Assembly: GCA_948567375.1 (NCBI GenBank)
Contig: OX419759.1
Location: forward strand, 32,093,493 to 32,157,492
Source of the DNA: Lunularia cruciata
Lineage: Eukaryota > Streptophyta > Marchantiopsida > Lunulariales > Lunulariaceae
Length of the DNA stretch: 64,000 nt
Direction: 5' to 3'
Part shown: positions 25,961-39,257 of the stretch, piece by piece
Numbering within the stretch: the first letter of the stretch is position 1
How the letters are laid out: each line of letters starts with the position of its first letter
Notes under the pieces: model-generated
The model's input: only the letters and a program-made list of their open reading frames with translations
Told to the model about the DNA's origin: nothing
The model's database searches: none
Translations under genes and position numbers: made by a program

Positions 25961-28369
25961 GACCCTTGCAAATTAGTCCCTCGTCACAACTCCCAATGCA
26001 ACAATCAGTATAACTTCTTTCTTTAACTAGCCACCTCTTCCATATCTTCTTCTCAAGATAAGTTTCCTCTCTCCATACTATATGTGGACAATACTAGACA
26101 TTCAAGAAGAGATGTTTATAAAGACAACTTCCAAAAGATCTTCTATCTCTTCACCATACTTGACTTTGAGAATCTCATTGATGCCTTCTTCTCAAGCTTT
26201 AGAATTTGCAATTGTGATAACCTAATATCAACAAACTAATAGCATTAACTCTAAGAACAAGTAGTTCACTCAAGGATATGGGTAAAAAATGACTAAAAAT
26301 GAGATAAAAGTGTCATTATAATGATTATCAATTGTTTCCTATTCCTAACCTCTTGGGCAAAGTTGTTTCCCACAAGAGTGTAACTTCACCATCCTTGGTA
26401 CACTACAAGAATGTGATAAGCTCAATTATGAAGCTTACCATAGTTTAAGTCTAGAAGACTCCAAGAGGTAATGGTTCATTTGGAATGAAGGTCACTTTTC
26501 CATAATGTTTCTATGCCTTCCCCTTTTGCTTGGCTGAATGCCAATCAACTATCATTGTGATAGTCCCTAAAAATTACAATCCATATTCATATCACAAGGG
26601 TAATCAAATGAGATCATTAGTATTATAGAGCATTATGGGTAGTATTTGGAAATGCTCAAATTAAGGAGGAAACAAGATAATTCTATGGACCAATCATCTT
26701 GATACCTATAATTTTAACATAGTATTTCACCCTTCCTAGGAATTACCATGTCACAAGAGTTGAAGTGATCACAATTCTCAATCTTGCTTAGCAGCATTAC
26801 TTGATGATATTCCAAGCATGTGGCCGCCTATCCATATATCATTCTTGACATCTATATAGTACTTAGAGTTGCACACTCTTGTTGCACATAAATGATCTCT
26901 CTCACTCAAATACTTCAACTCATCTATCAAGATTCTTCACTCCTTTTAGATAAGCATGCAATAATTATTATAAGGTGGATATTAATACACATATACCAAC
27001 TTGAGAGTCTTGATGGTATAAACTTCATTTTACTCCAAATAAGGATACACCAAATGGACATGATGGTCAATAGGCTTAAGTCCCTTATACATTTTTCTAC
27101 TTGACCACAAAACAATCCAATGCTTACAAAGAGCTAGAAATTTCCTCATCACACTTAAGGCACTCAATATTAATCACATCTTAACCATTAACCCTCAACC
27201 TCATCCTTAAGCACATATGGGCTATGTTTTCTACCACCTTGGTGCATTTCCATCTACGTAGGCCGACTAACATAAAACCTTTGCATCATATATAATATTA
27301 TATATGAAGTATGGACATGAACAAAGGGTCTTGGTTTACAACTATGAGGCCCAAACCATCCTATCTATGAGATGACACGTAATCATTTATAACAAAGCAA
27401 GCCACAATTCATTTTGTATGAGGTTGTGCATCATTGGTACAACCAATGGTACTGGTGATAAATTAGTCACTTTGTTATGTATGTGGATTATCTTTATGAG
27501 CTTCTTCTAGTTATTTTAGTGAGTATTTTTAAGCTCAGTTGGGTCATGGAAAAGTTGGTAGTTGTATATTATGACAACCTGGCAAGTATCACTTTTGTGG
27601 TAATCAGTATGTAATTGCTTGTTCCCACAAAGATATGAGTAAAAAATGGTCAAATATGAAGTAAACAATAATGAAGCAATGCTTCTTGATTTGCTCCTTT
27701 AATCTCTTGGGTAGAAACCACACCCAGAAGAGAGTAACAAGTACTAAATCATAGTCTCATAAAAAATTATCCATACCCCTAATCATAATTCTTCAAATCC
27801 TTTCCAAATTGACATTGATTGTGATGATTCACTTTTCTTGAATAAGTCTACTTCACCATGAAATGACTTCCCCCCAAAATTATGTTCCACCTCTCCACTA
27901 AAGGCACAACTTCCTCAATCAAAATTGCTTTGCATCAATCCAATATTGTGATCACAAATGCAAAATACTAGCAACACTACAATTCCTCATAGATTTATCA
28001 AAGCATTGCCTTGATTGCTATCCACTTAGGATCAAACATGCAGAATCAACATCAAAGCTATAAAATCCAAAATCTAACACACTCATACTTGCACTTTGAT
28101 TTCTCCAAACACACACAATATGGATACTTTGAATTAAGTTGAAATGATGAGCACTGAGTTACAGCACTTTGCTTTACTCAACTTCAAAATAATAGTATTG
28201 AAAAAAAAACAACACTGCAAATGCCTCCTTTAAATAGGCAGCGCATTATGATAGTTATCTAAGTATATACCACTTCAACTACTACTTCACCAACCTAGAT
28301 CCAAAATGACATTCCACTTCTTTATATTTGCCTCTTTAGATCTCAAAACTGTTACTTATCTGATCCGGT

Positions 28370-30130
28370 GTCTACTTCAACTTTGGCTTCTACACCAAAT
28401 TATCTTCAATTTTTTCCCATACTTTGGGTTCATCTACAACTGCATCTCCTCTTCAATTTCTATCCTATCTTCAGTTTGAATGCAACTAAAGTCAAACCTA
28501 TACTATTTACCTTGTCCTCCCTTGTTCTAACTTCTTCATTGACTTCCAATAACTCACTCAAAGATACTTGCAGTCCTACTTTTCCTACTTTGCATTGGGT
28601 TCCTATATTCACACTACTCCATTTTTTTTCTAAATCCGATCATACTAAATCTAACCTGATACTTACATTGTCTACTACTTCTAACATCTTCCTATCTACT
28701 CTCTCTCTCTTAAGCAAATCAATAACAAATCCACATCTTTTGCTTTTTGCTTCCTCATCTGTTGCACTAACAACTTCAACTCATGCAATCTTGCTTCCTC
28801 CATCTTCACCCCGGCTTTAGTACTCATCATTGCCTTCATCCTCACAATTACTTCTCTTATTGAGTTTGATGTACTCCTTGGAACTATCTTCTCCCGACTC
28901 TTCTTTGATTCCAACTTTGTTCCAAAACATTTTCAACTTGTCCTCAAATTCAGCATTAAGCGCTTCTTTCTCCTCCACATATTAAACAGGTTGAGTCTCT
29001 ACACTTCTGATCAATCCTTGCAACCTTTCCTCCTCTTGATTTTGATCTGTCAACTCATGTTGCCAAGCCCAATCCTTCTCCTTTGCAACCTTTTGCAACC
29101 TTTCTAGTTCTTGCTCCATCACAACTGCCATTTCCTTTGAATGTATTGCATCCAATCATGCAAAAGAAGATTCACCCATCAACTTCTTGAATGTTGCATT
29201 CTGATCCCTCAATTCTTTGGCTTGTCACTCAAGTTCATCACCACACTTCACAAAACTCTCCTACAAATAATCAAAGCTCTTCCTCCAAAGAACAACATCA
29301 ATCCAAAGTTCTTTGGCTTCTTCCTCTCCTTTGTCCTTCACTCTAAGACTTCCTCATTCAAGTTATTTCAATACTTCTAGCTCATCCTTTACTTTGAGAT
29401 GATCTCTCTTGAGATCTCCCTTCTTCTTCTACAACTGCAACAACAAAGAACAAACAATCTTTGATAGATAGGCTACTCCATTGACCTCCTTAGCATCTTC
29501 TCTTTCTTTGGCTTTAATCGGCACTTCTTCATTTGGTGCCTTAGCCCAAAGTCTTGATCTTCTCACCTTCAACATCATTTCTTCAGAGCTTTCTTCTTCC
29601 TCCTCAACTTGACTCGGTCTTGCAATTGCAACCTGCAAACTTCTCTTTGATCTCTTACTCCTCTTCAAAACACCAAGGTTGGCTCCTCTTCTTGCTCTTC
29701 TTCCAACTCCACCATATGTAATTTCAAACATGGGGTATCTCTCCCTTCCATATGATCAATCACCAAATGGAACTCCTCATCTTCTTCTTTAGCCACTTTG
29801 TCCATCAATTGCTAGACTTTGGCCTCTCCTTCACTCTCACTGCTAGATTCCTTACTTTGCAATGTGAGCTCTTCTTCTTCTTCTTCTTCTTCTTCTCCTT
29901 CATCTTCATCTTCACACTTTTACTTGGCTTCCCCTTTCCTTTCTTCCTCCAATGACAAGTTCTTCACCACTTCCATCTCTTGCTTTAGGTTCAACCTTCT
30001 TGTCTTTTGTGGCTGAATTGGCAATACTCCTTTTTTAGGTCTACCCTGCTTCCTTGGCCTCAAGATCTCCATTGACACTATCTTCTCCTTCCTTATCTTG
30101 ATGTAGTGTTCATCATCTTCATGGACTTAC
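28370..30130 (-). pseudogene. Decayed Lys/Glu-rich coding region
   Basis: Over about 1.7 kb the plus strand is almost entirely pyrimidine-rich (ctt, cct, tcc), so the minus strand is purine-rich. In pieces it reads as a highly charged protein interrupted by stops and frameshifts. Readable minus-strand pieces include 28,696-28,914 (charged, probably coiled-coil), 29,429-29,731 (basic, then Glu-rich, with a KRSKRSKRSL segment) and a piece near 29,930-30,060 containing RPRKQGRPKKG, which resembles an AT-hook. No reverse transcriptase, integrase or transposase motif was found. It is most likely the remnant of a retroelement-associated or host-derived gene; the family is unknown. Confidence 0.5.
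29871..29896 (+). repeat. (CTT)n microsatellite
   Basis: About nine consecutive CTT units in the decayed coding region; on the minus strand this reads as a Glu/Lys codon run. Confidence 0.85.
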
Positions 30131-30857
30131 CTTCTTAAGTATTGTTTGTTTGCATCTGCAACTCAACATAAATTCAAGGTGAAAGCGTCACACCATCCTT
30201 CCTTTCTCCTTTGAGCTAAGTAAGTTCAGTCCTAAATAGAAATGTGATGCAAAGGGTACAAAGTAATGGGGTAGAAGGTTCATTCTCCAATTATTGATCA
30301 TTTGACATTCTCTCTAGTTAAAACACTTTGCCCAATTCACCACTTCTCTTGCAAACATCTAGTGAAAGAACACAACCTATTGCTTTGTAACATAGGTGGT
30401 TTGCTTTGGCTTAAACATTGCCATTAGAGCCTTAACTATACCCCCTTGATATTGGATCTTTATAGCTATCCACCTTGTACTTGTTCTTAGTGCAAGGAGC
30501 ACTAAAAGAATTCCTCACCTCTATTGTTTCTTCCAAAGAATCACACTTCCAATAGAAGGTTACTCCCCCTACTCCTCTTGCTTCTCTCCCAAGACTAATC
30601 TCCAATCTGGCTCAATTCATCAAGTTGGATTCCTTCTTTCCCTCTTACCCAATTCACATGGTTCCCTTGGGCTCTAGCGGCCCACTAAAAGACAAAGTAT
30701 GGCAGCTATCATTTTGATGGAGCCTTGATGGAGCTCATATGCACATCAAGTCTGCCTGACATGTAGACCTCCATCTAGCCTATACATCAAGCAACTCTAA
30801 CTCTATTTGAGTCCCTTCAAATGGGAAATTTTCTAGGTTAATGGGTTAAGTGATACA

Positions 30858-31396
30858 ACGTGCAATAGAGCTATCAAAAATATAGAATGGGAAAAAAATT
30901 CCTATTCTATATCAAGTTTCAGTTTTCACAACGAGCCTTGCTACTTGCTAAGCAAATATATCTATGATTACTTTTTTGGACATTCAAGAGTGAATGCATA
31001 TGTAATGTGTCTGAACTTTTAACTTTTGGATATGTGGTACTATTTTATTGTTTGAATTGAGTCACCATGTGTACTATCTTGATATCAACCAAAAATCTTT
31101 TAGTATTCCCCTTTGAGATAGCTCTTTGGGTTGGGTAATATTACGTGCAATAGAACTATCAAAATTCCTGTTCTTTAATAGGTTTCAATTTTCTTGAGAA
31201 CAAGCCTTGCTACTTGCTAAGCAAATACATCTACAATTGTGATTTTTGACATTCAAGATTCAACAGATATGTAATGTGTTTGAACTTTTCACTTTTGGAC
31301 CTGTGGTACTATTTTATAATTTGAATTGAGTAACCATGTGTACTATCTTGATATCACCCATAAAGTTTTTGGTATTTCTCTTTGAGATAGCAAAAA
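30858..31396 (+). repeat. Large diverged tandem duplication (~280-bp units)
   Basis: Unit 1 is about 30,858-31,142 and unit 2 about 31,143-31,396. Both contain acgtgcaatag, gccttgctacttgctaagc, ggtactattttat, catgtgtactatcttgatat and tttgagatag in the same order, with substitutions and small indels. Non-coding. Confidence 0.8.
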
Positions 31397-31611
31397 TAAT
31401 TCTTTGCCATCAAGAACTGACTCCAAAATAGTTTGGTATTCCTCTTTGAGATAGCAAAAACTAATTCTTTGCCACCAAGAACCAGCTCCAAAACTTTGGT
31501 GTAGTACCTTCCTCTTGTTCATAAATTGTTTCTCCCATCAACAATGTGTCTCTAGCTCCAAAACTCTGGTGTTGTACCTTCCTCTTGTTCATAAATTTTT
31601 TTCTCCCATCC
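31368..31611 (+). repeat. Two consecutive short tandem duplications
   Basis: First pair: 31,368-31,431 and 31,432-31,495 (64-bp unit with tttgagatagcaaaaa and aattctttgcca). Second pair: 31,495-31,564 and 31,565-31,611 (70-bp period, with gtaccttcctcttgttcat). The first pair overlaps the end of the ~280-bp duplication, so at least three duplication events occurred next to each other. Confidence 0.8.
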
Positions 31612-32564
31612 ACTCCATGAGATTTTTTATTTCAAACTCTATTAACCAAAAAAACATGAAATCACAAAAATCCATCTAAAATACGTGAAAGAGGACTAAA
31701 AACTGAATCTGATAAACCCTCTTTTGATCAAAACAAATGTAGGGATCAAAAGATATTGATTTTTGCAAGCTTTGGATTCCTTACTTGACATGCACTAGTT
31801 TGAAAGGTGGTTACCTGTTAGCACGGGTAAATAATCCAAAATGATCTTCCATCACAAGTAAATTTATATGGTTGATGGACATCTAAGGTAATTGTCGGAC
31901 CTATGCATTCCCATGAACACATTAAGATACTCTTTCCGTCAATGTTTAAAACACTAATGGTTGTCAGAATTGACATACATTGTAGAGCCATGTGAAGTGG
32001 CCTTCTACTTTGGAACCATCTTTGCAATTGATGGCAACAATTTTTTCCATGAACCCTGGAATGCTTAAATTCTAGTTCCATGCCAAAAAGGTGATACAAA
32101 TTCTACTTAAGACTTTGATTCTTGCCACTACATCTTGTCTTCAAATTGCAAGACTCCTCTCCAAACTTTGCTTACTACACTTTGGTGGCATTGTGTGCTT
32201 TCTAACTCTTGGCATCTGAAAGATCAAACCCTCTCCAAAGCCTAAGATTCTAACTCCTTCAAGACAACTATTGGAAGGCATAGGATATTTTCATGACAAT
32301 TCAGAACTTCCTTGACCAAGTCTCAATCTTACCTTATTTTGTGCAGTCATTCTTCAGTAGATCTTTAATTGATACTCATAGATTCTACGTGTCTACTTTT
32401 TGGCACTCTCAATGTTCTCTTGATAGTTGCTTGGTAGTTGCTTTCTTTACCCACCCTTTCTTGATTGGCTAGGCTTGGGGAAAAATTGTTACACATGTTC
32501 TTTGGATTGGGTTGCATATTTTGATGCAAAGTATCCTTACGTCGAGCCTATCTGTAATATCAAT

Positions 32565-33297
32565 AGCTAGAAAGATGATGTAGAGATGAAATTTGGTTTG
32601 GTCACATCTGGAAAGATATTGCACATGATAGACTGAATAAATCAAATATAGATATCACCAAAAGAGTACTTCTACCAATAGGCCAAAAACCAAAATATGC
32701 TTGGACACTTTAGAATCAATAGTTAGGCACATGATCTAGAGGTGAAACTTGAGGTGGTGACATCTGGAAGGATATTTCACATGATGGACAAAGTAGGTCA
32801 AATAGAAGTATCACCAAAAGAGCACTTCTACTAATAGTGCAAAAGCCAAAGTAGGCTTGAAAACTTTAGAGGCAATTTCGGTGGCCTACATGGATGAATT
32901 AGGCCTAAAAAATGTGCAAATTCCCCACCCCTCCCCCCCTTCATGTAGGAAATTTTGGACTTCCTCCCCTTGGTTTATCTTGCCAAGAGATTTTCAACGG
33001 TACTTCACCCACGTGATTCTGAGACAAGAAGATTCCCTTTGATCAAAGCCTATTTGACCAACCAAATGGGACAAGGACTGCCATGTCATCCATCCAAGCA
33101 ATTAATCTAAGGGTGGATCTTGCTGACAGGTCACCTATCCATGGACCTAATCTTGTGGTGGAGCTTCCTTGGAAGAGATCCTCTTTGGCTATATAATAAA
33201 GAGAATGTGCTCCTTTGGGGCATCACAATTTGAGTGTGGAATTTGTGTTTTCTCTCTATTGTATTTCTATATCCTCAGAATATTACACTATCTTTCC
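32565..33297 (+). mobile_element. LTR copy L4 (plus orientation)
   Basis: Homologous to L2. Landmarks are ggtacttcacccacgtgatt, gaccaaccaaatgggacaagg, gtggagcttccttgg, ctatataataaagag (probable TATA box) and gctcctttggggcat, ending near 33,297 at atattaca. Its 5' part is itself duplicated: about 32,588-32,722 and 32,741-32,880 share acatctggaa, atgatagac/atgatggac, tatcaccaaaagag and cacttctac. No primer-binding site follows, so it is not an evident 5' LTR. Confidence 0.65.
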
Positions 33298-33454
33298 ATA
33301 GTTTGACCCAAGTCCTCCTAACTCTAACATGAAGTCAACTTCTTTAGGTCTATGCCGAACACAAAATTCTCCTCTTTTCTTCTTCCTTAACCTACAATTT
33401 GACTTCAATGATACACTTCTTTAAAACTTGTCAAAAACAAAAAATGTGGGTACT

Positions 33455-34066
33455 AGTAATACTCCAAGGACAAGAGAACTCTCCAAGAGAGATACAAGAT
33501 AGAAAACACAGGTTTCACACTCAATCCTCCGATGCCCCAAAAGAGCACATTCTCTTTATTATATAGCAAAGAGGATCTCCTCAAAGGAAGCTCCACCCTT
33601 GGATCAGATACATGGATTGGGTGACCTATCAATGAGCTCAATCCTTGGATTAGTTGTTTGGAGACATTGGTGACATGTCAGTCCTTGTCCTATCTAGTTG
33701 GTCAAATGGATTTGACCAAAGGGAATCTTTAGAGCATCTTCCTATAGGAAGCTCAAAATCACGTGGGTGAGGTACCATTGGAAAGCTCTCAACAATTTGA
33801 ACCATAGGGGGAGAATTCAAACCTTTCTTTTCCTAGAGGGGAAGAAATATTTTCATTTTTAAGTTTAATTCATTTGTTTAGGCTTCCAAAATTAGCTTTA
33901 AATTTTTCAAGTTATTTTTGGCTTCTACCTTATTAGTTGAAGTAGTCTTTTGGTGACAGATATCTTTGATATACCTAGCCCATTGTACAAAACATCCTTC
34001 TAGATGTTACCAAGCCAATTTTCACCTCTAGATAATATGTCTAACTGCTTGTATTATAGTACCACA
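33455..34066 (-). mobile_element. LTR copy L5 (minus orientation)
   Basis: An inverted copy of the LTR. Its 5' end is at 34,066 (minus-strand reading TGTGGTACTATAATAC) and its 3' end near 33,455. Plus-strand landmarks are agagcacattctctttattatatagcaaagagg, read in two parts, gaagctccacccttggatcag, ggtcaaatggatttgacc, ggtgaggtaccattgg and ttaccaagccaattttcacc. It lies directly downstream, in minus orientation, of the decayed coding region at 34.1-36.7 kb, so it could be the 3' LTR of that element. No matching 5' LTR was found up to 41 kb. Confidence 0.65.
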
Positions 34067-34079
34067 TATATCCTTGTAG

Positions 34080-36680
34080 TTTGACTGTCATTGCCACTAG
34101 TTGGTTGTTTGTCTACACCTTTCATTCCAATACATCAATTTAGGTCTAAAGGACCTTCATCTTTGTATGCTAGGGGTTCTTGTTAGCCATCAATTCTAGT
34201 TGCCCTAGCAATTGGCTCACCATATGCTTAATTGTTGCAAGAAACCTTGTTTGTTCATTCTCTAGGCTTGTTCATCTTCAAGGTGCTTGGTTTGTTCCTT
34301 TTCTTCCTTTTCCTACTTTGCTTGAAACTCATAATCAGGTCTAAGATAAATATATCAATTATTTTCTTGATTTTTTTGTATCTTGTTTTTACCAACATTA
34401 TGCAAGCATAGTCCTCTTTGAGTTTAGTTCATAAGCATTAGAGTTTGTTGTTTCATATCCATAACTCATCTTTGTACTTCTCTCATTGGTAGAAGACCTC
34501 AAGATTGAGTTTGTTGGCTTTGTCCTTTAGCTAAGTGAGCAAAATTTAGCTAAGTGAACAAACTACTCATGTTGTTGCTACTTTTCCTTTTGAACTATCT
34601 CCAACTTCTTATTCATATCTACATTTTGAACAGTTGATTTGTTTAATTTGTTTTGGAGGAGGGCCTTCTCTTGAGCCATCAATTGTGCCATTTGATGGAG
34701 GTGATAGACCAAAGACACTGGTTTATAGATTTTTTAATTAATTTCTTTGCAGAATGGCAAGAGCTCTTCCAAGGCCTCCATTGTATGCATTGTGACATTC
34801 ACTATGTACACCCTTGCTAACCATGCAATAGACTTTCCTTTATATTGTACTCAATTGAGAAGAGATTCAATCATGTCATCTTTGCCAAACATTCCACACT
34901 ATTAGCATGAGCTTTTGTAGGTTAGGTTGGTTATTCAATAGTGCTGGCCGTGTGCATCTTGCTTGTACCTTCCATCCTTGTTTCTACCAGTGGTTGTTCA
35001 CTTGGTGGCTCGTTCACTTGTGGAAAGATTGGTTTGTTTCTCAAAATTGATCTTGGCCTTCGGTGGCATTGAGAGGAATTTGCATTGGGCCCTTCTTGCC
35101 TTGGTTTTTTTTCCTTGATTGGTGCATCCAACTCTTCTTTTTGTGTCCCTAAAATGAGGTCAATAAAATTGAAGGTTTGTAATGAAGTTCTTTTGGGCAA
35201 TAGGGGTACCCTTGTCTTCTTCCTCTAGCTCTTTCCTTCTTAACAAGAAAAACTTTGTGGTCTTATCAACTAGAATGATAGGTTGGGCCTCATCATTGTT
35301 GGCAACCACTTGTACCTCTTCATTATTTGGCAACAAGATCTAAGCAACAACATGCACTTGTAACTCTTCACTATTAGGCAACAAGATTCTCTTTGTTATC
35401 TTTCTTTGTTCTACTTTTTTGAGGGGTGGATTCCGTGGCTTCACCTTTATCTTCTTCTTCTCCACTATTTATGAAGCATCTTGACTTCCATTGTCTCTAG
35501 ACGATAACTCTACTGTTGGCATTGTTCTTTTGCATTTCTTGGAAGCTTGAACCGTCAACCTAACCATATGCTCCTTCTTTAGAATCAAGATCATGTTATA
35601 AGCCTCACAATTTGCAAAAATTTATTGGTATAATCAAACTCCTTTTTTGCCTTATGGTACTCCTATAATTTCCTTGGGCAAATTGGGATGCATGTTGAAA
35701 TATGTATGATTGTAGAAGTGATCGGGGTATTTCTCCTTCTCCTCCTTGGTTAAGAGGCCCATCCATATGCAGAAGTGTAATAGAAAGGAGGCAGTGATTT
35801 TGAGGGCACACTCAGCCATATTCTCCAACATCATATTGATATTTTTTTGAAACATTCTTGCCTAACTCACTTGTCGTTGTCAGTGTAAAAGCTGAAAGAA
35901 AATTTGTTGGTAGAGGTTTACATAGGATGTCCTCTTTGATGTAAACAACTTCATGATGGTCCTAGTGATGACTTGTCAAACCGGGTCTTGTGTTAAGATC
36001 CTCTATCTTATACATCTTTGTTGATTTTTCTCCAACAAACAAGTTGTCAATCCTATCATTCAATTAATTGCTCGGATGATCATGGGATGTTTCCATAAGA
36101 ACATGTCTAAATCTTCAATCTGATCAATCTTCCCCTAGTACCCACTACCAGTGATCTTCTATCCACATGTTCAGAAATGCACTTAGCCTCTTGCCACTCA
36201 TGTCTATATTGATGCAAATTTCTTCTAGCAAGAGATATCCAAAAGACTCCAATCTTATAGTAGAACTTTAACTTCTGGCTCTTGAGGTAATATGACGTGC
36301 AATAACCCCATTCCAAAATCTCCAAATTTTTATTCACTATCTCTACAAATGGTTTTTGTTTTATGTCCTTGGCAATCCATCACACCATTGCTAAAATATT
36401 AAGATTTGTAAATCTACTTTACCAACCACATCCTCTTACACAATCTCTTGAACTCATTTTGCACATGATTGGCAAAAAGATGAGTCTTATTGGTAATGGT
36501 GAGATTTTCCTACATGTTGACCAAAATCTTGAGCATGAAGGAAGGAAGTGAAAAGTAAAAAAGTTCTTCTTGTGGCATGAGACCTTGGTTTTATTGTCTT
36601 GTAGAAACTGGTCTTGTGAGCTAGCTTGTCTCTCACTCAAGATGAACTTATGATGGCTATTAAGGTACTGCACCATGGAC
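34080..36680 (-). pseudogene. Decayed coding region, probably internal part of the LTR element
   Basis: Minus-strand translation gives long protein-like pieces separated by many stops and frameshifts. Pieces include 36,419-36,676 (starts MVQYLNSHHKF), 36,107-36,337, 35,652-35,855 (KEEKEKYPDHFYNHTYF, then LPKEIIGVP), a basic region near 35,400-35,600 and 34,931-35,200 (KKPRQEGPNANSSQCHRRPR). Towards 34.1 kb it becomes Glu/Gln-rich and coiled-coil-like. The order suggests one long protein whose 3' end abuts LTR L5. No reverse transcriptase or integrase motif was recognised, so it may be a gag-like protein of a non-autonomous element or a captured gene. Confidence 0.5.
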
Positions 36681-39257
36681 TAAGAAGGCAAGGAACCCCA
36701 ACTCCATCACAGTCCTCCAAGGCTAGAACTCCAATGCACTTCCTAGACTCAAGACATTACTCACTAGAGAACTTAACGAGAGAAAGTTAGTTGCAAATGA
36801 AAGGATGATGAGTACCTATTCACCCCTAGCTTATATAGTTGTAAAAAAGTTACACACCAAATTTACTAATTACTAGAGTAACTCAAGTTACTAGGCTAAA
36901 AATCAAATAAAGTCAAAAGATCTAAAGGAATATCCAAGCACATGGGAATAATCTCATGGGTGGGTAGTTTTATCCTCACCTACCAACTAAATCAAGAACT
37001 CTTTCACATTGGCTATCCTTGCACTATAGAAAAATTTTCATTAACAATGCTTGTGGGACCACAAGTTCTCAACTCCTTCCTCAAAGTCAAGTAACCAGGA
37101 ATAGTACCAAGTCAATACACTAAACGACAAAATGTGAATTGGGTCATAGTCATTATATGGGGGAATGATTTATTTGTGATGTATTTTTATAACAAAAAAT
37201 AATATTTATTTGTATATTACAACATGTTATCATACAATGTGCTAGGATCTCTTACAATAAAAATAAAAAAATAAAATTTTGGCAACAAGGGAGTCAAGGT
37301 TGGTCACAATAACAACCTTCTCAAAATTCTCCCCATCCTCAAAACCACATTCACAATAGTTCTATGTAGAGATGAAGAGGAGATCAATGCTCTCATGAAT
37401 TTTTTGTTGTTTTCCTTCCTCTATATTATTCTCTCAATATATCTAGTCCCACATTTCATTGTGATTAGTTAGTAGTTTGGCCATTCTTACTTATTCTTAT
37501 TCTTGTACTTTAGGTGACCTGTTCCTTTCAATTTCCATAAAGCTATGTTAGGGTTAATAGAAGTCAAGTATATGAACTTGCTAGTTCTTGCATAAGTTCT
37601 AGTTTGCTCCTTAAGTGGAACTATTATTGCTTTGAGTGGCACTTTAAGAAGCCAAAAATTTTGCATTCATACTCATGAGCTTTTAAATAAAAACTTGGTA
37701 CAAGAAGTACTAGCATTTTCCCAATTACTTTGGCACTTTATAAGGCCTTTGATGAAGCTTTTATGGAGGCTTATTATGATTTCCTTTTTGCTTCTTTTAA
37801 AGTTTAGTGTTTTAGGACTCTTGTGTTCATAGTGATGCATAGATAAACACCAACTCAAATCATCTTGGAAGAAATACGATTTTTCATCTCCTTCAATATT
37901 TATGATAGTCATTAAATATGGCTCAAGATATTATGTACTTAAATATTTATGTAAATCACACAAATAAATAAGTACATGAATATCTTAAGTACCAAATGAA
38001 GTATGTTTTAAAATTTACATCCACCAATCTTTTCCAACCAATTGATAATTCCAATATCATGTGAGGAGTATACAAGCTTAGTTCTTATTAATTAACTTTA
38101 TATCACAACTCAAAGCTCCATCATAGTATAGTTGTTCTATTTCTAGATAAATTTAACAAGTAAATCTACTTAACTCAAATGTTTGTTAAGGTGAATGTTT
38201 TGCAAATTTTTAGGGTTAATAAGTAATAGATATGACCAATATAATGCCTAAAATTTTTAAATAATGTTTGTCAAAAGTTATCAAGTATGGATCATGATCT
38301 ATATATACATGTATCTATATGTATATATATATATATACCCTTGGGGAACATAATGATGAAATATAGAGTCAAAGTAGTGCTTAGTAAAATGGTCAAATTT
38401 AGTGTACTAACTATACTTTAAAAGAAATGCTTTGCAAATTTTCATAAAAACAACTAATGTACTCATGTAGCAATTTTTTTATGTTTTATACAATAACTCC
38501 AAATAAGAAACTATCAAAAGAAATAATTTAATATGGTCAAGATCCCTTGGTTCTTTATTGCTGGTCATTATTTGATGTCTCAATATTCTTAATGCTTCCA
38601 CTTTTCTTCAATATTATCTTCTTCCTCATAAGAAGCCAAAGTCATGTACTTATTGCTTAGATTGTCATAAAAGATATTCTTATGCATTATCATGACCTTT
38701 CTTTTGCTATGAATTATCAAGTTATCTTCTCTTATCATAACTCCTCGATACTCAAATTTCTAAACTTGCTCCCAATTAAATTAGTTTCTTCTCTATCCTC
38801 AAAATTATCTTTATGGTTGCTTATCAACTTGATCTTCCTACTACATTCATATTTCACTTTCATTTCCAAATGAAAACCTATCAGTTTCTATTGTACTTGT
38901 CTTTATGCAAATTTCAACTCCCTATTATCATAGATGTTGAGGATTATGAGGAGTAAGAAGTTAATGAAATCTTTGTGAAGTATTGTTGTTTGTGTTCATC
39001 ACAAACACATGGAATACAGAGTTCTTTGGAAATGTTACTTGTTTCATGATGCTACAATATTCAAGATACAATCCAAGAGTTCAAATTTGGAACATGTGAC
39101 AAAGTCATTTATTGGTGGAAGGAGAATTTTTAATAATATGAAATTTACCGTAATATTTTAGTAGAATTTTGACAACAAAATTTTACTATAAAATTTAGAT
39201 AATACACTTAAAATTATTTACAAAATTTCATAAGAGAATATTGGAAGGTATCAAGGG

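Noticed and set aside
28368-28820. A 150-codon plus-strand frame, Ser/Leu/Thr-rich.
   Set aside because: It lies in pyrimidine-rich DNA where the minus strand makes the better protein; the plus-strand frame is a mirror of it.
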